DNA of 64,000 nt from contig CAWFHK010000001.1 of the NCBI GenBank assembly GCA_963815655.1, forward strand, positions 1,550,001-1,614,000, read 5' to 3'. Numbering within the stretch: the first letter of the stretch is position 1; every line of letters begins with the position of its first letter. Source of the DNA: JAWOLE01 sp963815655 (GTDB lineage: Bacteria > Acidobacteriota > Thermoanaerobaculia > UBA5066 > Gp7-AA6). Below are positions 25,501 to 31,568 of this stretch, in pieces. The notes beneath the pieces are model-generated. The model was not told the DNA's origin, ran no database searches, and was given only the letters and a program-made list of their open reading frames with translations. The position numbers and the translations under genes are program-made.

Positions 25501-25793
25501 GCCATCGAGCCGACGGCCGTCCACGTGTCGGTCGCCGTGTTGTAGACCTCCGCGGAGCGGGTCAGCGCGCCGCCCTCCAGGCCGCCGGCCACCAGGACGC
25601 GGCCGTCGCGAAGGACCGCCGCGGCGTACCCGACGCGCGATCCCTCCAGCGAAGCCCCGGCGGACGCCAGCCCGTCGCCCGTGTAGGGCACGTGCATCCG
25701 CGCTCGCCCGTTCTGGGCGACCATCAACGCCAGCGTGCCGGCCAGAGCGAGCAGCCTCGCCGCCAGGGGAAATCTCCTCGTCATGGTCTTCAT
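21765..25793 (-). CDS. N-terminal part of a Kelch/Ig/beta-helix exoprotein
   Basis: ATG 25793 (MKTMTRRFPLAARLL) gives a signal peptide. Five to six Kelch repeats follow (GRVLVAGGLEGG; AEVYNTATDTWTAVGSM; VEVYDPATGS), forming a beta-propeller to about residue 310. Next are one Ig-like module (YSPGQVVTITGTGWLPGETV), an IPT/TIG-like domain (GVGITVKGTGFVSGTTLLTV) and a parallel beta-helix (ITVQGNDVTSSND, VVNNTIYGNSHNG). The Thr-Pro linker is at 22400-22960. Frame is lost at about 22650 and the remainder to 21765 reads as His-Ala-Asp and Arg-rich nonsense. The true continuation is the preceding entry. Confidence 0.85.
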   Translation of the reverse strand: MKTMTRRFPLAARLLALAGTLALMVAQNGRARMHVPYTGDGLASAGASLEGSRVGYAAAVLRDGRVLVAGGLEGGALTRSAEVYNTATDTWTAVGSMAEARSGATATLLPSGRVLVAGGDQRDGASGALEIFSPASARFSPAGVLATPRRQHAAAALEDGRVLIAGGSNPSAAALSSVEVYDPATGSVSQGASLSTPRAGLSATTLAGGDVLFAGGSDGVRDLASAEILDPETGVIAATTGSLSMPRRNHIARLLPATGLVLIAGGTSSGIPADSMEIFDPSTRTFRAAGAMPADGNLERAAREIEASLLGARPAKLLSRTSAGSASVTTDQADYSPGQVVTITGTGWLPGETVIMTLQEDPPYDTHPPLTSVADENGNFTNTDFAPDEHDVNVAFTLTATGQVSGMQAQATFTDAAPTVVAIYPTRANVQTSGGPGVGITVKGTGFVSGTTLLTVNGVSQPTTVWAANELTSLIPNGSMTSSGTLNINVTGSSSADQTFTVLADPLYTVDASGAGGAYTTIAQAVADMSDVGPWTVTVKTTATPFGSVNTVQNQPNQFANTRATSSSQQIVFQADPSGPVTIAGASSTAGVKFTDGKFITFKGFNVTSVSAAAIQFTGTLGATSNITVQGNDVTSSNDEGINVSGSFHNIKGNVIHDCKNNGIHAASTSDTVIQGNDIRGDGFGGGGGHGILVNTNNPRLYVVNNLIRGNGLDGGSNAGSGMKIANDSADAVYVVNNTIYGNSHNGIECASPRFLYLVNNLIAFNSTDATNQTGDRYGYFRTVSGSVNTQSVLINNVFYKNGKYNIAGVPTNTLQAGGDMNNAAAAILDAGDSGNRTTFGTEGTGVAGCTFSPCDVSPVAAHVNTDIFASVSDFHLKTTSPISPAIDQGTNSFTHDDPAGGALEEWVPGVDGADNPPTSRPQDGDGNGSTIVDPGWDEAVGTAVTPTPTNTPTNTPTATPTDTPTNTPTDTPTNTPTNTPTRTPTATPTDTPTNTPTNTPTATPTDTPTNTPTNTPTNTPTNTPTATPTDTPTNTPTNTPTNTPTTRDADGHADEYADRHADQHTDGDTDGHSDQHADEHSDGDADEYADQYSDGHADEHADEYADEHSDQHADENAHEHADVHADEHASAGRGRGRDPGRPGLQPEPVRQPGGGPRRRSGGLPAPLAPLQHAAGGGDGLRGQLRDLDVREHDGERGHRELDGVGWEGPADHRVRAQDHGGGQEQARDHGRGHGGRQRRGHGSGGEGHPDLRRERALGLVRVPDRDGQPGCEQHEHAVEVGPVRRQQQVRDPDSGGRQRGTGRQQRGDEQAGRDPGRDHGDSGEREPAAKQPDREQQGARD
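22400..22960 (-). repeat. Thr-Pro linker DNA repeat array 6, with a 4-base irregularity
   Basis: Regular units are interrupted at 22648-22660, where GTCGCGTGTCGTCGGCGTG stands in place of GTCGCCGTCGGCGTG. The difference of four bases breaks the reading frame. Confidence 0.85.
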
Positions 25794-25974
25794 GGTCCTT
25801 CTCTCTTCGGGTTTCGACGAACCCGACGAAATCTGTTCAGTGCGGACGATGGAACGATTGCAAGACAGGTCGCGAGACACGTTATCCGAGCGGAAGTATC
25901 CGATTCAGCCTCGACATGGACTTCCTCCCTCTTGTCAAAAGGCGGGCTGCGCTTTGCACCGAAAACTACGGCGT

Positions 25975-26016
25975 TCTATATCACCACGGAGAGGTCAGCT
26001 CTATTAGACTAAAGTC
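25975..26016 (-). promoter_or_regulatory. Promoter/operator of the shared GAC-N4-GTC class
   Basis: Minus strand: GACTTTAGTC (26007-26016), TAA, TAGAGC (25998-26003), a 17-bp spacer, TATAGA (25975-25980). It is about 185 nt before the ATG at 25793, giving a long leader. Confidence 0.65.
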
Positions 26017-26094
26017 CAAACAACCCGTGGAAAAATGGATGCCGGCGTCGCGGCAGGCCCGGGTGCCTTCCGACCTTCGGGTTTGGGGCCAAGT

Positions 26095-26364
26095 CTAGCA
26101 GGCTGCTGAAAAAGGGTGTGGGCGGCGTTGCGAGCGCCGCGGGGCCGGATGCAAGGAGGGCGCGACGAAGGCGATGCCGGGGCGCATCGGGGAGGAGCGG
26201 CGACGCCGCAGACGGCACCGCGCCGCCGCAACCGCTTGCGGTGGATGGCCTTTTGCTGGCGATGCCATTCAAGTGAGAGCTTCCTCCCCGATGAGACTCT
26301 TGGGCTTCGCGAGTTGCAAAAGGCCAGACACGACGCCCGCATCCATTTTTCAGCAGCCTGCTAG
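26095..26364. mobile_element. 270-bp MITE, copy 1
   Basis: Perfect 19-bp terminal inverted repeats, CTAGCAGGCTGCTGAAAAA and its complement, enclose an interior without a transposase. It is nearly identical to 50358-50626. The ends include CTAG, probably part of or created by the target site. The insertion follows GGGGCCAAGT, a sequence also present at 16097. Short ORFs inside are not credible genes. Confidence 0.9.
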
Positions 26365-26584
26365 ACGCCTCCCGCCGAATCCCGACCTGACGCGCCGGAA
26401 TCTCCGTTGTCCGCTCTCCGCCCGGGAGGAGAACCGCGCCCCTCACCCTGACCCTCTCCCCCCCCTCTGACCCTCTCCCCCCTGCGGGGTGGCGAGAGAT
26501 GGGCGCGGCCAGGAACGAGAGCCGATCGGGCCCCGGCGGTATATTCGGCCGGGACATTCAGGTTGGATATCCAGGAGATCACCG
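26365..26584. other. Intergenic region with low-complexity CCCTCACCCTGACCCTC repeat
   Basis: A degenerate REP-like CT-rich block occupies about 26443-26485. TATATT (about 26541-26546) and a GGATATCC palindrome (about 26566-26573) resemble the leader of the intact mazE. No gene seen. Confidence 0.5.
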
Positions 26585-26823
26585 ATGGCCGCAATCTCTC
26601 TGAAGCTCCCCGATTCGTTGGCCGAAGCCAGCGGACGGTACGCGAGCGCCCTCAAGATCTCGCGGTCGGAGTACATCCGGCGGGCCGTCGAGGAGATGAA
26701 CAGGAAGACTCGAACCCCCGGCTCCGCGCGCGGCGGCTCGCCGAGGTGTCGCGGGGAGTTTGGAAGGAGAGCATGCGAATCAACGCGGAGTTCTCCGCGG
26801 TCGAACCAGACCCCGATGCCTGA
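26585..26823 (+). pseudogene. Decayed MazE-type antitoxin (duplicate of 15494-15730)
   Basis: The first 44 residues (MAAISLKLPDSLAEASGRYA, then SRSEYIRRAVEEMNRKTR) match the intact antitoxin. At CGAACCCCCGGC two extra C shift the frame, and the remainder (SMRINAEFSAVEPDPDA) is readable only in another frame. Confidence 0.85.
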
Positions 26824-26890
26824 TCGCGGGGAGGTGTGGCTTGCGGACCTGGATCCCGGCACGGAACCGAGCCCGGCAAGACGAGTCGGC
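26816..26890 (+). pseudogene. Truncated MazF-type toxin
   Basis: It starts MPDRGEVWLADLDPG like the intact toxin, then loses frame at the GTEPGKT segment. It is replaced after about 26890 by GC-rich REP repeats. The catalytic RPVLV motif is missing. Confidence 0.85.
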
Positions 26891-26898
26891 GTGACCGG

Positions 26899-27008
26899 AA
26901 GGGGCGGGAGGGGCGTTGCCCCTCCCCTACGGCAACTACGGCAACGAGGGGAACGACCGGGGCGACGGGACGACCGGGGGCGGGAGGGGCGTTGCCCCTC
27001 CCCTACGG
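26899..27008. repeat. Two REP-like hairpins (GGGAGGGGCGTTGCCCCTCCC)
   Basis: Identical hairpins followed by CTACGGCA lie at 26899-26933 and 26976-27008, directly at the broken end of the mazF relic. Confidence 0.8.
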
Positions 27009-27036
27009 CACAGGGGGGTGGTGAGGGCAGGGAGGA

Positions 27037-27303
27037 TCAGGGCGTTCCCTTCTCGTAGATGTCCTGGCGGAGACCGATCCGGAGGACCAGGTAGCCTTCC
27101 GTGGTTCGGGCGTAGGTCACGCGATAGTCCTTGACTCGCAGGCGATACAGGCCGGCGAACTCTCCGGTCAGGGCCTTGCCTGTCGCCCCCTCCGCGCGAA
27201 GGGCCCGCTCGATCTTGTTCACGATTCGCCGCGCCGTTGACGGGTCGATCTCGGCGAGGTCGGCCGCGACCGAGGCCTTGTAGTCAATCCTTGCCGCGGG
27301 CAA
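27037..27303 (-). CDS. RelE/ParE-family toxin
   Basis: The 88-aa protein has the RelE fold order: DYKASVAADLAEIDPSTARR, IVNKIERAL, GKALTGEFAGLYRLRVKDYR, VTYARTTEGYLVLRIGLRQD and IYEK. In RelE toxins the basic and aromatic residues of the RVKDYR strand contact mRNA in the ribosomal A site. It overlaps the antitoxin gene by 20 nt, so translation is likely coupled. Full length and apparently intact. Confidence 0.85.
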   Translation of the reverse strand: MPAARIDYKASVAADLAEIDPSTARRIVNKIERALRAEGATGKALTGEFAGLYRLRVKDYRVTYARTTEGYLVLRIGLRQDIYEKGTP

Positions 27304-27511
27304 TCCGCTTCCTCAACTCGGCCGCCGAAATGACGGGGTCGTCCTTGTTCCTCAGGCGGTCGAGGGCGACCTGGTAGTCCGCGTGTTCCGCGAGATAGGA
27401 CTCGAGGGCCTTTTCGATGAAGTAGGTCTTCGGCCGGTCCGTCATCCGGCAAAGCTCTTCGAGAGCTCGGGCGGTGGAATCGTCAAGCCTTAAGGAGATC
27501 GAGGTGGACAT
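27284..27511 (-). CDS. RHH antitoxin of the RelE-type toxin
   Basis: The 75-aa protein has SISLRLDDSTARALEELCRM, then PKTYFIEKALESYLAEHADY, an RHH DNA-binding domain. The acidic/basic tail (VISAAELRKRIARGKD) is the toxin-binding region. The ATG at 27511 is preceded by GTGAGG. It is the first gene of the pair and has an operator dyad directly upstream. Confidence 0.85.
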   Translation of the reverse strand: MSTSISLRLDDSTARALEELCRMTDRPKTYFIEKALESYLAEHADYQVALDRLRNKDDPVISAAELRKRIARGKD

Positions 27512-27519
27512 GGCGCCTC

Positions 27520-27546
27520 ACTTGAAATACATGCATTGCAAGTATA
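27520..27546 (-). promoter_or_regulatory. Promoter/operator of the RelBE-type pair
   Basis: An inverted repeat ACTTG(A/C)AAT with arms at 27520-27528 and 27535-27543 is centred on ATGCAT. It overlaps or abuts a TATACT -10 box (27541-27546 on the minus strand). Confidence 0.75.
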
Positions 27547-27659
27547 GCAGTGAAGGGGCGCGGGAGACCGGGGAGGACTTGATCGTCGGCGGCGCGGCGG
27601 GGTGAGATCCGGCGCGGTCTCGACGCCTCGGAGTAATGAGCGGGGGCGGGAGGGGGCGA

Positions 27660-27735
27660 CCAGTCCAAAGTCCAGAGTCCAAAGTCCAAGGTAGCCCGGT
27701 TCTACGTTGGACGTTGGACCTTGGACCTTGGACTC
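27660..27735. repeat. GTCCAA / TTGGAC dispersed repeat, copy 2
   Basis: AGTCCAAAGTCCAGAGTCC ... GGTTCTACGTTGGACGTTGG ... CCTTGGAC can fold on itself. It lies just past the stop of the 27740 gene. Confidence 0.6.
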
Positions 27736-27739
27736 CCGT

Positions 27740-30700
27740 CTAGCGGTCCACCCTCGGGATGCCGGTCACGTGGTGGTTCGCGGCGCGGTCGGTCTCGTCG
27801 GCGCACACAGGGTGGTCCGTCGCGCTGACCGGCTGAGTGTTGCAGCCGGGGTTGGGCGGATTGGGGAAGACCGCCGGGCAGCTTGCCGTCGTGACCTTTC
27901 CGCCGTTCAGGTTCGCCACGGCGTTCGGGTCCACCCCGCCGCCCCGGGCGCCGGCGTCCACGAGGACAGCGTCGGTGATGTCGATCCTCCCGAGGTTCGC
28001 GCACGCGCTCGCCGTGATGAAGCCCGTCTTGCCGAAGTCGTTGCGCAGCTCCGAACCGGTCAGGTTGACGATCACGTCGCTGCCGCAGGCGTAGCCCGCC
28101 CCGGAGGCGGTGACGGTGATGTCCTCTCCCACCTGGACGCACGCGCCCGTCAGGTCCGCGATCCCGTTCGCGGTCACGATCAGGTTGGAGTCCACGCCCC
28201 CCTGGAACCTGTTGGGGCAGGCCGCTCCGCCGGCGAAGACGCTGCCGCTGCTGGAGATGAGCTTGATCGCGTCGGCCGGGCCCGGAATCGTCACCGTGGA
28301 GCCGTGCATCGTCAGGTCGCCGCTCGCCGTCACCGAGACGGCCCTGCCGGTCAGGGAATCGGACACGGCGCACACCTTCCCGCCGCTCGACGTCACCGCG
28401 ACGCTCGCGCTCCCGGTCGAGACCGTCGAGTTGTTCAGGACGACGTCCCCGCAGCCGGAGATCTTCACGTCCCCGTTGGGATTGCTCTCGGTCACCGCCG
28501 TGGACTCCAGGTACACCGTCGCGCCCGCGTCGCAGACGGAGCCCGAGGCGGAGCCGGCGATCAACTGGATGCCGGCCTTGCCCGTCGAGCTGATGGAACC
28601 GCCCGCCGGCCCGTCCACCTTGATCGAATGCGCGATGATCCGCACGCCCGTCGTGCCCGCGCGCTCGAGCAGGGCGCACTGCAGGACGACGTCCTTCGAC
28701 GGCAGGTTGATCTGCGTCCACGAGCTCGTCGTCGTCACGTTCGGATCCGCCGAGCAGTTGGACACCGTCACCGTGTTGCCGGCCGGAGGCGCGGGCGGAG
28801 CCGCGCAGGCGGCGCAGAGAGGCGCGCCCGACGTCGGAGTCGGAGTCGGCGTGGCCGTCGGCGGCATCGGCGTGTTCGTCGGCGTGTTCGTCGGCGGCAC
28901 CGGCGTATTCGTCGGTGTGTTCGTCGGCGGTACCGGCGTGTTCGTCGGCGTGTCCGTCGGAATCGGCGACGGGGTGCTGGTCGGAGTATTCGTCGGCGGA
29001 GGAGTCTGGGTCGCCGTGGGGAGGATGGGAGTCGGGGTGTCCGTCGGAGTCGGCGTGGGCGTGCTGGTCGGCGTGTCCGTGGGAGTACTGCTCGGCGTGT
29101 CCGTGGGAGTGTTCGTCGGCGTATCCGTCGGAGTCGCCGTCGGCGTGTTCGTCGGCGTATTGGTCGGAGTGTTCGTCGGCGTATCCGTCGGAGTCGCCGT
29201 CGGCGTGTTCGTCGGCGTATTGGTCGGAGTGTTCGTCGGCGTATTGGTCGGCGTGTCCGTCGGCGTCGCCGTCGGCGTGTTCGATGGCGTACTGGTCGGA
29301 GTATTCGTCGGAGTGTCCGTCGGCGTCGGTGTCGGCGTCACAGGGCTCGCGACCTCGTCGTAGCCGGCGTCCGTCGTGGCCGTCGAGTCGCCGTCGCCGT
29401 CCGCCGGGCGCGGATCCCCCTCGAAGTCCCCCTGCGGCGCGCAGAGGTCCGGGCATCCCCGCGTATTGGTCGTGCCGGGGACCCACTCGAGCCCGCTGTC
29501 CACGTAGCTGTTGACGCCGAAGTCAACGGCCGGCGAGCGCGGCAAAGGCGAGGTCGTTGTCTTCAGGTGGAAGTCGCCCGAGCCTGACGCGACGAAAATC
29601 TCGTCGAAGGAGTGCGTGTTCGAGCAGGGGGATGCATAGCTGGGCGAATAAAAGGTGCAGCCCACGATTCCGGTCCCCTCGGTGCCGAGCGTCGTGCGGT
29701 TCCCGCTGTCGGTCGCGTCGAGGACGTTTGAGGGAGTCTGGATGTCCGTGAAGCCGCCCGCATTGCCGTTCTTGTAGAACATGTTGTTCTTCAGAACGAT
29801 CGGCGCCGCAGTTCCGCTGCTGTTCTGTCCCAGTCCGCATTCGCAGTTGCCCACCCCGCTCGTCACCGTGCCGTTGCCGACGATCAGGTTGTTGACCAGG
29901 GTGACGGGCGAGCTCGCCGCTCTGCCCACTCCGCCCCAGCCGTTTCCGTAAATGGTGTTGTTGACGATGTAGAGCTGACCAGTATTGGAGGCGTTGCTGA
30001 TTCCGTAGCGAGTATTGTCGCGAATCAGGTTGTTGACGATCCATGTGCGGGTGGCGCCGGCGGTGAAGTCTATGCCGTGGCAAGTGCCGGTACCGCATCC
30101 GCTGCCATTGGCGTAGATGGAGTTACTGTCAACCGTGATGTCGTGACCGGAGTGAACGGAAGTGCTCGTGCTGTGAAACTCGATTCCATGCCGAGTGCCG
30201 CCCGTCACCTGGAAGCCGCTGATCGTGATGTATCCGTTCAAGGTGGCGGCTGAACCCGAGCCGAAGCAGAATCCGTAGGCGCTGTTGCTCAGGCCGCCGC
30301 AGGCGCCGGCCGTGCCGCTGAGGCTCGAGGGATTCACCGTGACCGACAGCGGCGCGTCCGCCTTGATCAGGATCCGCTGGGAGTCCGACGCGGCCGAGAA
30401 GTTCTTGGAAACGATGTTGACCCGCTCCGCGTACGTCCCCGCCTTGACCGTCACGATGCAGGGCCCCGGGTTGGGCAGGTTGTCCACCGCGTGCTGGATC
30501 GTCTGGAAATTGCTCCCCACCTCCGCCATGCCGGGATCCACCGTCAGGTTGCAGGCGACGGCGTCGGTGAAACCGGTCCCCGCCAGGAAGGCGCCGTCCT
30601 CGGCGTAGGCCGACGCCTTGTAATAGTCCCGGATGCCGTTGACGAGGGGGTAGTCGTAGGCGAAGTTGCCGGCCGCGTCCGACGCGACCGAGCCGAGACT

Positions 30701-31375
30701 CGCGGAGCCGTCCGGGCTCGTGACCTTGACGGTGAACCCGCAGGAGGGCGCGAACCCGGCGCCCGCCATGTGGACGACCTCGCCCGGCTCATAGCCCTGC
30801 TGGTCGGTTCGGAGCGTCTCGGTGTACCGCTGGCCGCAGGGGACAGGGGCGGCGACGTTGAAGGTCCAGCTGCCGAGCGCGGCGCCGCCGGCCCCGAGGG
30901 CCTCGACGGTGTACGCGCCGTCGGCGGCGCCGGCCGCGGAGCCGTAGGACAGGAAGCCGTCCGCGCCCGTCGTGGCGCTGTCGGAAGAGACCGAGCTGTC
31001 CGGCGCGGTCATCCGCACCGTGACCTCGCAGGACGGCGAGAAGCCGCTTCCGGAGACGAGCACGGTTTCGCCGGCCGCGTACTCGGACTTGTCCGTCTGA
31101 AGGCTCTCCGAGCCGACAGCGGCGCAGGGACCCTCCGCGAGCGCCGCGAGCCGGACCGACTTGCGCGGGGAGGCGATCGCCGCCCCGGCCGCGCCGGAAT
31201 GCCCGCCGCGGCTCGCGCTCGCGACCGGGACCTGATCGGCGTGAATTCCAGCCAGGATCGCCGGAAGACGCAGGACACTCGCGTCGAGGCGATACACACC
31301 ATACAGCCCGAGCAACAGGCTCGCGGCCCCCGCCACAAATGCCTTCCATGCGGGCACTCTCAGAATTGCCTTCAT
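27740..31375 (-). CDS. Exoprotein: two Ig-like modules, parallel beta-helix, Thr-Pro linker, HHVTG-type C-terminal module
   Basis: The 1211-aa paralogue of the 16278-19670 protein has a signal peptide (FVAGAASLLLGLYGVYRL), the same two Ig-like modules, and a beta-helix identical over most of residues ~120-510. A Thr-Pro linker lies at 28830-29340. The C-terminus differs: a Cys-containing beta-helix-like module (NLPSKDVVLQCALLERAG; IIAHSIKVDGPAGG; TDAVLVDAGARGGGVDPNAV) ends CADETDRAANHHVTGIPRVD. That module is shared with the 35250 and 33668 genes. ATG 31375 with AAGGA 8 nt upstream is preferred over the earlier start at 31396. Secreted; ligand unknown. Confidence 0.85.
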   Translation of the reverse strand: MKAILRVPAWKAFVAGAASLLLGLYGVYRLDASVLRLPAILAGIHADQVPVASASRGGHSGAAGAAIASPRKSVRLAALAEGPCAAVGSESLQTDKSEYAAGETVLVSGSGFSPSCEVTVRMTAPDSSVSSDSATTGADGFLSYGSAAGAADGAYTVEALGAGGAALGSWTFNVAAPVPCGQRYTETLRTDQQGYEPGEVVHMAGAGFAPSCGFTVKVTSPDGSASLGSVASDAAGNFAYDYPLVNGIRDYYKASAYAEDGAFLAGTGFTDAVACNLTVDPGMAEVGSNFQTIQHAVDNLPNPGPCIVTVKAGTYAERVNIVSKNFSAASDSQRILIKADAPLSVTVNPSSLSGTAGACGGLSNSAYGFCFGSGSAATLNGYITISGFQVTGGTRHGIEFHSTSTSVHSGHDITVDSNSIYANGSGCGTGTCHGIDFTAGATRTWIVNNLIRDNTRYGISNASNTGQLYIVNNTIYGNGWGGVGRAASSPVTLVNNLIVGNGTVTSGVGNCECGLGQNSSGTAAPIVLKNNMFYKNGNAGGFTDIQTPSNVLDATDSGNRTTLGTEGTGIVGCTFYSPSYASPCSNTHSFDEIFVASGSGDFHLKTTTSPLPRSPAVDFGVNSYVDSGLEWVPGTTNTRGCPDLCAPQGDFEGDPRPADGDGDSTATTDAGYDEVASPVTPTPTPTDTPTNTPTSTPSNTPTATPTDTPTNTPTNTPTNTPTNTPTATPTDTPTNTPTNTPTNTPTATPTDTPTNTPTDTPSSTPTDTPTSTPTPTPTDTPTPILPTATQTPPPTNTPTSTPSPIPTDTPTNTPVPPTNTPTNTPVPPTNTPTNTPMPPTATPTPTPTSGAPLCAACAAPPAPPAGNTVTVSNCSADPNVTTTSSWTQINLPSKDVVLQCALLERAGTTGVRIIAHSIKVDGPAGGSISSTGKAGIQLIAGSASGSVCDAGATVYLESTAVTESNPNGDVKISGCGDVVLNNSTVSTGSASVAVTSSGGKVCAVSDSLTGRAVSVTASGDLTMHGSTVTIPGPADAIKLISSSGSVFAGGAACPNRFQGGVDSNLIVTANGIADLTGACVQVGEDITVTASGAGYACGSDVIVNLTGSELRNDFGKTGFITASACANLGRIDITDAVLVDAGARGGGVDPNAVANLNGGKVTTASCPAVFPNPPNPGCNTQPVSATDHPVCADETDRAANHHVTGIPRVDR
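28830..29340 (-). repeat. Thr-Pro linker DNA repeat array 7
   Basis: Units encode NTPVPPTNTPTNTP and NTPTATPTDTPT. A 78-bp unit is duplicated at about 29107-29262. No frame disruption. Confidence 0.85.
29873..31047 (-). repeat. Near-identical segment shared by two exoprotein genes, copy 2
   Basis: The counterpart of 18141-19315. Differences I can see include A/G at the 18167/29899 position and G/A at 19222/30954. Confidence 0.9.
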
Positions 31376-31433
31376 GATGTGGGTCCTTCCGCGCAAAGCG
31401 AGCGCGATCCGTGGGTTGAAGTTGTTGGCCTTC

Positions 31434-31476
31434 TATTGAATCGCTTCGTGGAGAGCAAATCAATTGGACTTTGGTC
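31434..31476 (-). promoter_or_regulatory. Promoter/operator of the shared GAC-N4-GTC class
   Basis: Minus strand: GACCAAAGTC (31467-31476), CAA, TTGATT (31458-31463), an 18-bp spacer, TCAATA (31434-31439). It is about 60 nt before the ATG at 31375. Confidence 0.7.
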
Positions 31477-31517
31477 GAAGACCCTGGTCCGGGATCGGCC
31501 TTGGGGCCGCGGCCGCC

Positions 31518-31560
31518 GGGGGCGGGAGGGCGCAAGGCCCTCGCCTACGGCTCGAGAGGA
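31518..31560. repeat. REP-like palindrome (GGGAGGGC family)
   Basis: GGGCGGGAGGGCG-CAAG-GCCCTCGCC followed by TACGGCTCG, as at 16157-16191. It lies 8 nt beyond the stop codon of the sulfotransferase gene and may also act as its terminator. Confidence 0.65.
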
Positions 31561-31568
31561 CGAGCGGA

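Noticed and set aside
22338..26012. Very long plus-strand open frames (also 50830-56607, 39942-42755, 27707-29587, 16122-18521)
   Set aside because: They are antisense to well-supported domain-bearing genes, consist of Arg/Val/Gly-rich low-complexity sequence, and lack starts with ribosome sites. They are expected by chance in GC-rich DNA.
26095..26364. Small ORFs inside the MITE (for example the minus-strand frame from 26342)
   Set aside because: They span the terminal repeats, occur only with the element, and show no protein-like composition.
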